Below are positions 18,713 to 32,252 of a stretch of 64,000 nt of DNA, piece by piece. The notes under the pieces are model-generated. The model had not been told where the DNA came from, did not search any database, and saw only the letters and a list, made by a program, of their open reading frames with translations. The stretch is from assembly GCA_038501625.1 (NCBI GenBank), contig JAZAYU010000005.1:4278001-4342000 (forward strand), read 5' to 3'. Each line of letters opens with the position of its first letter. The first letter of the stretch is position 1. A program made the position numbers and the translations under genes. The DNA comes from Corbicula japonica. Lineage: Eukaryota > Mollusca > Bivalvia > Venerida > Cyrenidae.

Positions 18713-21700
18713 TATTTCTTATGTCGCTCGTCGGCGACTTGATGCGCGTTTTTGCGTCTTTTGTTTTTTTATATATTCATGAAATGCGACTTAAACTAAT
18801 GTCTTATTAACTATGGCTGACGATTTAAAAAAGTGATTTTTATAATAACACGAATAAGACATACACTATTACATGATCGTCCATTTCAACGCTACAAAAT
18901 ATAGTTATAGAAATACGGGACTGAACTCATAGCAATTTTTAGGTATTCGAAAAGTTAGCTAGAAGCGACAATAACAGTTACTTTCAATTTAATGATTTGA
19001 GATAATTAATTTCATTTGAAAGTAAAATAGAATTATGTCTCCTCAAATGTCAGATGCCAAACAAGTTTTCGCACCTCAATATCACGGTCACCATCGTTTT
19101 CTGGTCAGAATGGGAAATGGGAATATTGTGTCAAATATATAGGGACAATAAACAGTAACACGGTCGTGTTCAAAGTATGAATTCTAGTTCTTAAACATAA
19201 ACATTTAAATCAAGGACTGATAAAAGAAATATACGAAATATAACAGTAAATGTTAGTTTTAAACATATGTTTGGACGAAATAAAAAAAAAGTATAAACAA
19301 TTAGAAAGCTTAACGGGCGTTGAATACAACGACGATACATTGCTGAATTCATCCGTTTACCTCCAATTTAGAGAGATCATGTAACATAAAATATATTTCT
19401 TGAAGTAAACGCATTTTGTCAGAAAAACTCGATACGCTTATATATGTGTATGTGGAAAATATACAGTAACGTGTAATCCACAATGTATTTGTTTTCATAT
19501 AAGACTTCCTGATTCAAAGTGGCAAACACGTCTTTGATTGTTTTACGCTTTTCACAGTCAAATCTTGCCGACCAGACGTTTTAAGCCTATTATATTCGGA
19601 AATTCTAAAACTCGAATTCATTGTGCTTTATCATAATTATTATTATAATTTATCATTGGCTTTAAGACGACACCGTGATCATGTCTGTTCATTCTGTTAG
19701 CAGTGACACAGTTAAATGCCCCCTCACTTGTCGGTTTAGGATAAAACCAATATTTTCCGCACCTAACGTGGCGTACGACGCATGCGCACAACAATGTGAA
19801 AGACCTCTATTGGCAGTTTAAGTGACCCGTCAACGTCAATTATCGGCGATTCAGGAGAACAATACCGATCGGCGTTTCATACAGAATTCTGCACAAGAGG
19901 TGCGAAATTAATAATGCGTGTGCATATTTTAATTAAAATTGAAAACAATAATCATTGGATGAAGCAAAAATAAGCCGCATCCAATGATTTTCATAATAAA
20001 GATAATTTGCATAATCGGCATCACGCGCATCCAATCCCGATTGCTATTGCAGTAAGTGCTTTATTAAAGTTCGACACTTTGCAGTTGCATGATAAATTAG
20101 TTGTAGTCTTATACTTAAAAGTACTGGTTGAAACCAGGAAGAAACCTACATCACACCATAGAGCTTACGTAAGAAGTAATGATATGAATTAATTCAAATG
20201 AAATTAAAATGATAAACAATGTGTGTAATATTTAGACAATCGGCGTTAAGACCGTGACGACAACGATATTACCATGAAATTACTCTGTCCCGGAAATGCA
20301 CGTACAAAGAAAACGAAAGTAGACTGACCTCTTTTATAGTAACTTCATGTTATTAATCTGCAAGCGGACATCACATGAACATTAAATGTTAAAAATCGAG
20401 ATTTTGTTTTTTTACCTTGACCTTATGACAACGTTGAGCGTTATTTATAATTGAAATGCTGTTATACAACCGGAAGTGCCTGTTTACTGACTCGTACAGA
20501 AAAATCCAGCATACTTTGAGCAAAGAGATCGCAAATAAACATAATTACTATCAAATATTCGAATATTCGAATACTTGCACAACCGAATATTCGAATGCCA
20601 GGTCTTACACCTAAACAAACATACAGCCCGACGTTTTGCAATTGGATGTCACTTATTTGGAGTTCACTTGTTTACAAACAATACAACCAACTTTTGTAGG
20701 AAATTTTACACATCCTTTAATTTGACACAACTTTTTTGCGATTGGTTGTTACTTATATTGTTGTTCACTTGTTTACAGACATAACCACCAACTTTTCTAA
20801 GAAGTTAATATCAGTGATCAAACGAGACATACAAAATAACTTAATAAAAGGATTATTTAGTATTGTATTTTTAAGACGAAAGACTGAAGATTTCTGTGAC
20901 ATTTTATAATAATGTAACGTTTCTATTGAAATAATTTCGGAACCTTAAAGTGCTGTGAAGATCGTGTTGAAGTAAACTTGTTGTATGTTAGTAAACGATA
21001 AACATAAGTGAAAACTTTTTAACATATTGTATTAAATTAAGTAACATACCTTATCATATAAATATCTAATTCTGATATTTAATGCATAATTTTCTAATTC
21101 AAATTGCCAATAAGATTTGTTTAGTTATTTAAACAACGCCCTTAGCTATAAAATGAGAATAAAACGTTCATTCGAGTAATCTGCTTTTGTTTTATTGCTA
21201 AAAATACTTTATGATACAGTTTGGCTTACTTTGAAACATATGATTGCTTACTATAATTTAATAAATGCAATCACTGTCTTCTATAAATTTTGTTGATTAA
21301 AAAAATTGAGGAAAAAGATAAATGTTACGTATAACTGCTAGTCGTTATACAAACGCGCATTCCGCTGACCGATTGTACGATTATTTATCTAGACATGAAG
21401 TTCGCAACGGTCAAAATCTAGAACTATACGCGCAATAATAAAGTAGTTCTTGCGGGAGTGCCGAATTCCTACTTCTCAGACAATTATACATGTATATACA
21501 AATTCATTTTTTACTTTCTCTAAAAGGGATATAAGACTTTATATTATATACTCAACAAAAACAGAAACCTGACACTGTAACTTTGAATAAGTATGAGGTG
21601 CATATTCAAAATCTATATATTTTTGCACCATCCAAAAGAAAATAACCACTGAATCACTTGTTTCATGCACCAAAAATATCAAAATGCATAATTAAGTTCA

Positions 21701-22486
21701 AAACATGCACAATTTTGATTACATACCTCAATTCAATTAGCTTTAAATCTGATTCCAGGAAAATACACCAAATATAAAGTGTCAGGTTTCTATTTTTGTT
21801 GAGTATATATCCTTTAGAACAATTTATTTCGAACAAGTAAAACGCTATAAACTATTGATAAAATTTATGAAACATTGCACTATGTTTTTCAGTTTGCTTC
21901 CGGTCGAATAGACGTTTCAATTAGACATATAAACATATACAGAGTAATATATATAGTAATATATACAGAGAATGAATTCAATCGTTGCTAAGGATAACTA
22001 CAAGTCATGAAGATAATCTTGAACTCGAAGGGTTCACGCTTTGGAAGGCCATTTTGCCACTGGGGTTTAAACCAGCTGCACCAAACTCACACTTGACACT
22101 AAAGGTTCGCAATTGAACCAACAACTTAAAGGCTGTTTTAAGTGAATTAACACAAAGCCACTCATCTAATCAATCGATAATGGTAAATGGTATATGGTGA
22201 AATTCTGTGCAAAATAAAAATTGGTAGGCATTAGAGTTATCATTGAAGTTGAAGATGTAATTCAATAATTTTGATTCATTCAAGTGGAAAGTATTTCATT
22301 TTGATGCCTAACCATAAGAAACTGTGTCAACATTTTGTTAGCTGAAAGTCATTGCTATTTTGTGTCATTGATAAATATATCCATAATGCATAATATAATA
22401 ACAATAAATATGACAAATACAAAGCAGGACATACCTGTAATATGGAAAATATCTAGTTTTTATCTTATAATAAAAAACAATCTTAC
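18713..22486. other. Interval between LINE and exon 1B
   Basis: No receptor exon is recognised on either strand. It holds a small hairpin (AATCATTGGATG arms, about 19950-19990), a hAT-like subterminal motif (20550-20605), a diverged tandem duplication of about 105 bp (20630-20810) and a mariner-like MITE (21547-21807). It is either intron 1 of a 1B transcript or an intergenic spacer. Confidence 0.5.
21547..21807. mobile_element. MITE with 30-bp TIRs
   Basis: The left end TATACTCAACAAAAACAGAA continues to CCTGACACT. The right end is its reverse complement with one or two mismatches. 261 bp, non-coding, bounded by TA, as in Tc1/mariner-derived MITEs. Confidence 0.8.
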
Positions 22487-22937
22487 ATGATAGTTTCCCT
22501 AGATTGTATGATAGGATCGTCAGCGATTCATACATATCTTCGTTCAAGGGGTCCCGAACCACGAGGTCTCCCAACCCAGTCACCATTGGCAGTTTGAGGT
22601 ACTGCGCTAGACGCCCTGCTGCTACAATTGTGCTCGAACATGCCGGACCAATCACTGCTTGCACGTGGTATTGGTAATATAACTCAGTTAAATGTCCAAC
22701 CACTGTTTCTTTTGGACAAAATCCAGTATAATTGTGAAAAACAGGATCAAAATGTATTCCATATTTTGAAAAAGCATGCTGAAACCCAATTTCTATGGCT
22801 GGCGCGGTTCGCCTCATGTCAAACGGCTCAGTGGCTTCAGTCATCAACAGGATTCCTACTTTGATTGTCGTTTGAGCCGCACTGGTCGCAATGATGCAAA
22901 CAAACACTAGGGGTTTAATTGTTGTCACCATTTCCAT
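22487..22937 (-). CDS. Exon 1B: second receptor-cyclase first exon
   Basis: Encodes a signal peptide and the N-terminal lobe of an ANF-receptor domain. I take the ATG at 22937 because a hydrophobic leader (LVFVCIIATSAAQ) follows it directly; an in-frame ATG at 23018 would add 27 mostly basic residues. Conserved blocks shared with exon 1A: IKVGILLMTEATEPFDMRR, VIGPACS, GRLAQYLKLP, VTGLGDLVVR and LTILSYNL. It ends in phase 1 at GTAAGA, exactly where exon 1A ends, so it could splice to gene A exon 2 at 9556. No other exon of a third gene lies between it and exon 1A. It is either a mutually exclusive first exon of gene A or an orphan exon of a decayed copy. Confidence 0.85.
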
Positions 22938-23018
22938 CTTCAGACAAGTTTTGTGTTTGAATCGTTTCCCTTTGGCTATATCCGCATAAGCTCTTTTTCT
23001 AAAACTGAAAAGACACAA

Positions 23019-23656
23019 AAATTAGTAATCTCCATTACAGAATGAAAAGGCGATCTTTTTTTAAATCATGAAAAAAGCCTTTGAAAAAAGGTTACAACTT
23101 TGAAACACAGCAGAAAAACAAAACAAACTTGGTATGACATTTCTCTCAATTTAACGGTACACAGTCCCCCACCCCTACACAGCCAAATAGAACAAAGAAA
23201 GAGCCAGCATTTTAAAAAATGATCATATTAGGATGTATCACCACTAAAACAAATAATGACATAAACCAAATTGAGAAGGTTAGTAGTGGCATAACATTTG
23301 TGTCAACCAGATTCTAAGAAGCACTATCCTCACTCTTGTCATCGCACGATCTAAAAATCGAACATGCACAACACGCCTTGATGAATTAACTCCAACTACC
23401 CAACATACTTCGTGCAATTGCACCCAACTGAAAATTAATGTAGCTCTGCCAAACAAAATGGTTTGTAGATATTCGATGGTCTTTTCGTGTCATCTCACAA
23501 ACAAGTTGCGATGATTATTAAGTGTATAAATGAATACAATAATTCTAATTTGCCTTTTTATGATTTCGAATTGAGAAGTAATTTATTGTTAAAATGATTC
23601 AAAATGCAAAATTTAATATCATGAACTTGTTATTGATTGATCATGGAATACCATGT
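23019..23656. promoter_or_regulatory. Putative promoter-side flank of exon 1B
   Basis: Non-coding sequence immediately upstream of exon 1B. No core-promoter element is convincing. Listed because the start of the 1B transcript must lie here or further upstream. Confidence 0.25.
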
Positions 23657-24645
23657 TAGACCGTATATGTAACAAAACGTATATGTCACACGTGTGTGAC
23701 ATATTCGGCCGAATTAATCACACCTGTCTTCATGTGACATATACGTCTGTGCAAATTAGCGATACAATTTCTGAACGTATATATCACGCATTTCATACAA
23801 TCAACCAATTCTAAACATCTTTGTACGCAGCAGCAGCAGCAGCAGCAGCAGCTTGCCCTCATTAACTTCAACGAAACATCACCATCAACTTCATCATAAC
23901 GAGTGATTTTTTATTGTAACGTTTTCGACTTGCATAATATATTATATGCAATGTAGTAAGGGGACACAAGAACTTTTACGAGAAACTGACATCAAGTTTT
24001 TAAGTCAAATTAGTATCTTTTTATAACTTTAATAAACAAAATACTGACATAACTTTAACAGTTATTTAAAAGAACATCACATCATTACACGTAAAATCTC
24101 TTTTTTTATATATTAATAATTTAAGTTATTTTAAAGAACATCACACCATTAGACGTATATTCTAACCACATACTTTTGAAATCATATAACCGTTTACAGG
24201 ATAAAAATCTTCAAATATGCTGCCGCCGTCACAATTTTGCTATCATCAGTTATTTAAAAAACACCACACCATTACACTTAAAATCTAGCAACACACATTA
24301 GAAATCATATAACAGTTTACACAAAAATATAATATTGTTGCATCGTGTTGTCGCGATGTTGCATGATGGTGATGATGATATTAACAATTCCAGCACTAGG
24401 TTAATGTTCTTTGATATTTTAAATAATTGGATTTCTTTTTATCACACCGTTTTCATTTTTTGACACATTTTTGCTAAGTGACAAATACGTTTTGAAGAGC
24501 GTGGAATTCCAACCGAATATGTCACATGTTCCATATTCGGCTGAAAGGTGTGACGTATTCGACCGAATATATCACAACGTGTGACGTATCCGACCGAATA
24601 TACCACACGTGTGACATATACGTTTTGTGACATATACGGTCTAGC
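23657..24645. mobile_element. MULE-like non-autonomous transposon
   Basis: Terminal inverted repeats of about 60 bp start TAGACCGTATATGTAACAAA on the left; the reverse complement of the right end has TAGACCGTATATGTCACAAA. The sequence ATACCATGT (23648-23656 and 24646-24654) flanks both sides, a 9-bp target duplication as expected for Mutator-like elements. The interior contains repeated GTGTGACATAT/CGACCGAATAT motifs and a (CAG)n run but no transposase. Confidence 0.82.
23828..23852. repeat. (CAG)8 microsatellite
   Basis: An uninterrupted CAG run inside the MULE-like element. It creates a poly-Cys or poly-Ala reading in short ORFs that are not genes. Confidence 0.9.
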
Positions 24646-24914
24646 ATACCATGTGTATATTTTTTCTCTCTTTGGAAATATATTTATGTATCTTTGAACT
24701 TTCCAATATTTATGTGGTTACTGCGAGTAGAATTTATTAATGTATAGCTTTTAAGACGAATTTTACGGACGCTGGCATGATTGTATCCTTTAAACACGAG
24801 AACACTGTGCGAATATGTTCAATCGCTGAACTAGCAACTGTTTGACAAAATAAAATCCAGAAAATTTATTATTGATTTAAAAAATCAACGTATTAAAAAG
24901 GAAAATGTTTGAAT

Positions 24915-25090
24915 CAATGAAAACAAGTTTGATACTTTATAAAAGGCTGAAACTTTGAAAACAAGTTTAAAACTCTAAAAAAAGGTTGACACTTTGAAAA
25001 AAGTTTGAAAGTTTTGACGTCTTAAAACTTTTTAAGCTATTAACGTTTGAAACCTTTTTTAAAAGTTTGAAACTTTGAAAAAAATGAAAC
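24915..25090. repeat. Simple repeat rich in GTTTGAAACTTTGAAAA
   Basis: Imperfect tandem copies of a 17-20 bp AT-rich motif, non-coding. Confidence 0.65.
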
Positions 25091-25324
25091 TGAAATCTTC
25101 ATCTGATGCATCTAAGCATCTAATCAGCAAATCTGGAGAAAAAAACTTATCTTTTCTCCATTTCAGCCTATCAGATGCTTGAGATTTGAGACTGATTTAT
25201 GAGCTTGGACACTCAACTACCTGTAGTTTTGCCAATTTTAATTTGGAAGTTAAGTTGAACTGGGAAAAGAATCTAATATATAAGATCACATAATGAGCAT
25301 ACTCCTTTATAATATGAAAAAGAA

Positions 25325-25460
25325 AACATTGAAAGCCACCGAACACGACATATATTGCGAAGTTATTACGGGCTCATTGTTTTACTGAGCCTGTTCCTGG
25401 GCAGTAATGAAAATGCATATTACGTTCCATGCCTCCTAGCTCCATGTTGAGCGCAACTAA
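25325..25460 (+). repeat. Dispersed family F1 copy
   Basis: Carries GAAAGCCACCGAACACGAC, GAGCCTGTTCCTGGGCAGTA, ATGAAAATGCATATTAC and GTTGAGCGCAACT, in the order shared with copies near 744, 38437, 41690, 60880 and 63650, and inverted near 57411 and 58345. Confidence 0.75.
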
Positions 25461-26294
25461 ATATTTCCACAAGTAAACAGTACAATTTAGAAAACTTAAG
25501 AAGTGAAATAAACTTACTTGAGAACATATACAAGCAAACATTATAATATTATCTAAACTCCACCATTTTTATCCGCAGTCGATATTTGTCCAGCTTACAA
25601 CTTTCTATTTCACGTTCTCCGTTCGTTTGAATGAATAAATGAACACGAATTAATGGAAAAGTTACGTTTAATTCTCAAACTAGACTTGGTCTAGTTTCCC
25701 TTTTTTCACAGTCATCATCATTAAGGTAAAAGTTGTAATTGGTTCGCACTCTAACACGCTGCTTTATCACCTGTGTGGTTAAAACCAATTATTACTTTTT
25801 CAAACTTGTTACTTTTACCAGGTTTTTGCTTTTTAGTGATTTAAACTATTGTATTATTTCCTATGGATGTTGACTCTGGCGCTGTCAGATGTTTATCATA
25901 ATTAAAAGAATACAATAGACATTCGAACCGCGCTTCGTTAGCAACTGGACACAAATCACATGTTTGTTGTACTAGTTTCGCACATATACTGAAGATAGTG
26001 CTTTATTGTATTACTGGTCATCAATTAACTACATTAATTTGTCATTTGATCTCTTGTCCTGCTCACTTTAGATGGAAGAAGAAGTCCGCTGATGCCTCTA
26101 ATGGGTAAGCATGAACTACACACGTGCGTGCGCGTGATTCATGTCCCTTTTGTGAAACCTCATTTATTTTATATTATAATCATTTTTCAAAAGTTTGCTA
26201 TTTACACTTTTTATGTACATAAGAAGAAAAGTGAAAACACCTTTTTACCAAAAGATACACTCATCCAAAGTTCTAATTGGCCATCAGTTATATA

Positions 26295-26730
26295 ATTATG
26301 TTTACTATGTATGCTAGTTTCGTTTCTTCCCTACGTCAAGAGAGGTTTTGTGTTGGAATCTATCCTACATGTATGTCTTATTAATCTTTATTGATTGTTT
26401 TCTTAAATGAGTTAGATACAATTTACTTACACCGTATGGTCAAAATTATTTAACAGTCTTTAATTGAAAGGGAGATAATTATAAAATTTTGTACTTTGAA
26501 GGAGATTTACTCAAGCATAAATACTGCTGAACGATAAGAGTTCATGTTTTTTCTCTTAATGAGGGGGTCATATTAAAACAAAACAAGCAATTTAGAGCAA
26601 TTTTCTGGTTGTTTGACCTTTATTTGCATGAAATGCATTTTTATCAAAGTTTAAGATTACTCTCGATAAACTGTTCAAAGTCAAATTATTATTAAAAGAT
26701 GAAATCTTAAATTGAAGATTGTTGTTGGTA
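26295..26730 (+). repeat. Dispersed family F2 copy
   Basis: Contains CTAGTTTCGTTTCTTCCCTA, CGTCAAGAGAGG, TTATTGATTGTTTTCTTAAA and TGAAAGGGAGATAATTATAA. Relatives occur near 27590-27850, 34650-35130 and 39600-39920. Confidence 0.7.
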
Positions 26731-27142
26731 ACTGATCACAAATAAAGAGTTAAGTCCATAAATTGCTTATGGTAATAAATCACTCACTATACAACTGCTA
26801 TGAAAACCTTCTCATTGTTTTGAACAATATTGTCGCCGCGATTCTGGTGGCTTGATGGGGTCTATCTTAAATTTCTTCAGGGTAGCTGTTTTATTTCAGT
26901 ATTATCTCAAAAGCATAATTATTTTATTTTTATAATTATGATTATCGTTTAAACATGTTATTTTAATATTTAGTATGATCTTCCGTATTTTGAATAAATG
27001 CAAGTGTTAACCAGTTAATTTTACCAGTGTTCTTTTTAATCTGTTTGCTACTCTCAATATATGCAACATAATATTCAGTAGAGTATTTAAAATGATGTGT
27101 TTTAATTTTTATTTGAAAGTATTTCAATTCTTTCAAAGTTTG

Positions 27143-27256
27143 CGCATTACTCCACCCAAGGGTACATTACTCCACCCAAGGGTACGTTACTCCACCCAAG
27201 GGTACATTACTCCACCCAAGGGTACGTTACTCCACCCAATGGTACGTTACTCCACC
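27143..27256 (+). repeat. 20-bp minisatellite
   Basis: Six or so copies of CATTACTCCACCCAAGGGTA with A/G variation at the second base. A short ORF over it is composed only of the repeat. Confidence 0.9.
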
Positions 27257-28660
27257 ATAGGAGCATGTTGGCGTTCCAGTTTACCATCATGTTTCTTGTA
27301 GAAAAAAAGACGATTCCCAAGATAATATGCAGTAAACAAAGTTTACCTTTGTCAGGACTCAGTAACTCAGCAATCAAGGAGACATCACATACATGATGCT
27401 GAAACTTCCCGCTGACATATTGACCCGTTTATCTTTGAAAACATCAGCTCTCTAATTGCCAGCTTTGTTAATGATCTGTTTATTCCCGACTGTATTCGCT
27501 ATCACTGCCCAATTGTTCGTTCTGAAGTTCAAGCAAACGAAACCGTGTGCATACTAATAAAAAGTGCAACTACACTCGCCCTAAGCTCTAAATGGTAATC
27601 AGTTGCATACGTTTACAATGCATATTAGTTGTGTTGCTTCCCTTTGCTAAAGAGCGTTAAAAAGGAATTGTGTTGTCTTGAAATCAATTATCCAATGTCT
27701 CATTCAGTTTTATTGATTGTTTTCCTGAATGGATTCCGTACCATTTTGTCACAGCATAGGCAAGATATTCGATCTCTTTTTAATTGAAAGGGTGGTAACT
27801 ATAAAATTTGACACTTTAAAAGAGATTTATTAGTAGACAATTGCTGTTGATAAATGCTCTTGATCAAGAAATGTGCAATGTTTAAAGTTCCACTTTTTTC
27901 AAACAACTATCCTATAGATAGAGTTGTATTTTTGCCACAAAATTCGATTTGAACAATATGATGTTGATGTCCAGTAATGACCAGTAGATTATTGGAGGAT
28001 GCCCTGTGGAACCTGGATTTTTATCTGAATTGATGCCTTGTAGACTAGACTTTTTCGTAGAAAAAGACAGCCATGTTGAAATCAGCTCCTTCTAAGTTTT
28101 TAATGTTACTATAGCAATCAGAATAAAATATATAGTTCTACTTTTAAGAATGTACTTTTGCTTTGACCCTGTTTAAGCCGTCTCTGATTTATTATAAATT
28201 GGAAATAATCTGTAATGAACTGAAACTCCCAAAGGGGATTAATTCAGGAAAACGTATTTGGTGGGAAATCAAAGCTTTCACAAGTCTGAACTTGACCCCT
28301 ATATAATATGTTGCTAAAAGATAATATTTAGAATAATGCGAAAAAGATACATCACACACCATTTTTGGAATCACAAATGTTATAGAGAAAAAGAGGTTTC
28401 TATAAAGATTCGGGATCTTAAGATGCTTTTAGTATAATCATGTGTAATTATGAATACATTTTACCATACACATCAATTTTTTAACCTTAGTCGGAAAGTC
28501 GAGTAGTTTTAAATTTGAGAAAGAAGGAGGATCAGTAGAGCGTAAGTCTCCAGATCTGAACATCGCAGGAGCGAATGTTTCAAAAAAGCGACCAAAGGTG
28601 GAAAAGATAAAAAAATTCTTTTATATAAACCTGGACATTTGTCACAATATTTGCGTTTAA

Positions 28661-29448
28661 GGTAAGACCTGTGTAATGGGCACTATTAAGAATCCAACAT
28701 CTGATTATATTTTCATCAACTGCTTCATACCACTGACTTGTATGCACAATTTTAATGATTTTCACCGTGTAGTTTTTGAGATTTTTAGCTTTTTTTATTT
28801 AAAAAAGTGAGAAAAAACGTGAAAGTATCCAAATTCTTTAATCGGTGACAAAATTTTTTGTTATTGATAAATTCAACCTTAATTTTTTACAGTGTATCAA
28901 AAATATGTTATATATTTTACTAAACCAATTTAAGATATAATATATCTTAAAATGACATTTTTTGACCAAATAAATTTAAAAAATGCATTTTTTTATATTT
29001 CACGAGACTAAATTAATGAAAATTGTGCAAAATCCTGATTGGTGCAATATACCAAACTTTACTATTTTTTAACTATATACCTTAAACAAAATTTAAACAA
29101 AATTTCAGAGAAGTTTACCGTCCAGTTTTAGAAATTTTCAAATTGATGACTTGAATAAACACTATTCTGATAGCGAAAACCCCTTTAATCTTGATTATTT
29201 TGCTTATTTTAGTTTAAATCATGAGAATGTTTTATTCAATGACATAATTACATAGGAAAAAAAGAAATATGCCAATTATTTAAGCTCTAGGCTTACACAA
29301 AAAAATAGCTTCCAGTAGGATTTGAACCCTGGTCCTCTTGCAACTGTAAGGGGAAGTAACCACTGCGGGGAGTTTGGCTAATTTACTACTATAGTTACCT
29401 CTCTTGGATACTCTTCTGGATAAAGGTATTCATTACACAGGTCTTACC
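28661..29448. mobile_element. TTAA-flanked TIR element (piggyBac-type target site)
   Basis: The ends GGTAAGACCTGTGTAATG and CATTACACAGGTCTTACC are exact 18-bp inverted repeats, with TTAA on each side (28657-28660 and 29449-29452). 788 bp, no transposase. A tRNA-like block on the minus strand (about 29305-29395, with GGTTCAAATCC) lies inside. Confidence 0.8.
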
Positions 29449-29917
29449 TTAATATGTGAAATTACTTTTGCCGAATCTTTTTGGAAGAAAACATAATATT
29501 ATATTAAGTATTGATTTTACGTATATATGTATAAAGTGTTTACCTAAATAAAACTGATTTTGACAATAATCCTTCTTTTCAGAGTGCAAATGATATGGTA
29601 ACAGGCTTTGTTTTTATTTCCGACTGTATTCGGTATCACAGCCCAGTTGTTTGTTTGTCTTGACAAGGCAGAAGGACATACATTCCAACTGAAAGCTACT
29701 CTCATCCGGAGTTCTAATTGGTCGCCTATCTTATCTTTAAATATGTTTTTACCTGTAAATTAATAGCAAACACAAATTTATTTACACTCATCTTTGATTT
29801 CGATCAGATACAAGTCCTTTTAAAAAACTGTTCCATTTTCATTGCAAAACCATTTGGTTCGGGACATGGCTCCGAAAAAATGCCGCTCACGTTCTATCGG
29901 AGTGTGCACTGTAAACG

Positions 29918-30794
29918 CCGCATAGGAGCATCGCAGCATAAACAAATTTTTACCGTTTATGCGTTGATTTTCAACGCGTAAAATACATTTTTATGCGGCA
30001 AAAAGGCACACCTTGCCATATACAACAATAAAACACATATAAGTACAAAATTGGTTGATATAATATCATCGTTTCGGGCTTTATTTTTTGTGTCGAGACT
30101 TTCAGAACGGTACATTATGACAAAGATTAAGTAATGCCGATTTAATTGAGAACCAAACAAATCAGCGAGTTTTTTTGTGTCCACTTAACCAAGCTTTCAT
30201 GTTAACTTTTAGATAGGTAAATTCTGACAAAGATTAAGTTAGTTCGGTTAAATTGTGAACAAAACCAATAGATCTATCTGCAAAACGTTTAAATGGCGTT
30301 TTTTTTGTTTTTTTTTAAAAAAAAACTTAACTTGTTTTTATGTAGATTAAGCAAGATTGTAAATATCGTCAATGGTTCTTTAAAGGGAAATGTGTGCCAC
30401 AAAAAAGCAATAAAACAAACTTTACTGGCTAGGCCAACGAGCATGTCATTAATATACGTTTTACTAATGAAAAGAATATCTCAATTTTGACTTAATCAAG
30501 GTCCATAACTATGTCGTTACTGGAACAATTAAAATAAAAATAATTAAAGCAGGTAACAGCTTTCTGCACCAATGAATATAATACAACTCTGGAGACTCAA
30601 ATATTAGAGCTATGAATCTTTATAATAAATGGTTAAATTAATTCTCTTTATGTGGCACAAGGCACAGTTGCGCCCCATATAAGAAATTTCTGCTTTATGC
30701 GCTGAGCGTCACCGCATAAACGCGGTCGCCCTGTTTATTCGTTGAAAATCACCGCATAAACGAAAAAAAATTATGCGGCGATGCTCCTATGCGG
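29918..30794. mobile_element. TIR element with CCGCATAGGAGCATCGC ends
   Basis: The inverted ends CCGCATAGGAGCATCGC match exactly. Inside them are further inverted blocks of CGTTTATGCG/CGCATAAACG. About 877 bp, no ORF of note. No target duplication was recognised. Confidence 0.75.
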
Positions 30795-31914
30795 ATGTTT
30801 TGTCTTTTGACCTCGACAAGACGGAACAGCCCTATAAATTTATGAATATCCCCGTCTGCCCTTACACATTAGATGTTATCATCCGACATTTTGTAATGTT
30901 CAAAACAAATAGGTTGAAATAATAAGAAAACAAATGTTTTTCCCAATTGTATTTGATTGGAAATGCATGCAGTATACATGTAATAAAACTACATTGGTTT
31001 TTAAAAATGTACATGAGGACACAATATGAAAATTTGTTAAAAACATATTATATATGGTTTCTTGAAAATGTAAATGAGGTTACAATACAAGTGGTTTTCA
31101 CAGTGACTGTCCTTTTAATATAATCTGATACCCATACCCATATCACAACAATGAGAATGTTAAGAAAACGGGTTAATGTTTGAGTATATGACGTAACCTA
31201 ACGTCATTACAAATTTATTTTTATATCGAAATCACGCAAATAACATGAATAATGTGCACTTAAAGCATAAACTAAACAGAAAATGAGTTTACCTTACTCA
31301 ATCTCACTATTAAAGATCTAACAAAATGTTGAAACCAGGTTCGAGGGTAAACCAACCTCACACTTACCCCAACATAAAGGAAATCTTAGCAAATGACGTC
31401 TTTATAGTTTTATTCGAGTGTTTTAAATGTAATACAATAAAGCACTGGGTTACACCTAAAGGTCGCATAGAAATTTCAAAAGGAACAGGTTCACATCACC
31501 AATGTTTGTTTTCAACGAACTAAAAACAAATAAACAAACAAAATGCAAATTCTTTTTAATAATTCTTATGGTTTCTTAAGATGGAATATATCGTATATAC
31601 AATAGTTTTTTCTCAGTATATTGTCAGATATATGAATAATATTAGATTTTTAATTTACAAACAATAATTTAAACAAACAATAATGTAAACAAAACAATGA
31701 AGTATATGTAAAATAACAACATTTGGTAATAACACAATCAAACATAATAATGCAATAAAATACTTTACAAGAGCATTCTTTTTTTTTATTCACATCGTAA
31801 GTTATAACCGGTAATATTTACACTTAAATTGCATGCTCTAAGAAGAATTAGAAGTCGCCCTACATTTGTAGCCAATAAGAAGCAATGTAAATTCTCAGCG
31901 ATTTATTTTAATAG

Positions 31915-32252
31915 AACTCAGTAGCGTAATAGGAATTGCATGGCTTTTCGCGACGCTGTCGTCGTACGGTACAGGTTCGCTCCCCACTAGGGACAATATC
32001 ATTTGAAATTCACAGTAGCGCTATTTGTGCAGTGTGGCCGTAAAAAGCAGTCCGGAAAATATAGTTAGTACTGATTTCAGTAAAAAATCGGTAAATCGAT
32101 GTCATGCAGTGATGATAATGTTTATCAGGTTTATCCGATCAACTCTATTTTGGATTGTCCCGTCTGGCCTAGTCAGTAGCGTGATCGGAATCGCATGCAC
32201 AGGTGCTGTAGCGGTGTTGTACGGGTTCGCTCCCCAGTAGGGGTAATATCAT
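31915..32252 (+). repeat. Two tRNA-like repeat units about 250 bp apart
   Basis: Units near 31915-32010 and 32165-32252 share AGCGT.AT.GGAAT.GCATG, a box-B-like GGTTCGCTCCCCA and TAATATCATTT. They are probably SINE-derived. The stems do not pair as a tRNA. Confidence 0.5.

Noticed and set aside
13994..20605. A single large hAT element containing the LINE
   Set aside because: The left-like end is present, but the right side has only subterminal motifs, with no TAGGGATGGG terminus and no 8-bp duplication.
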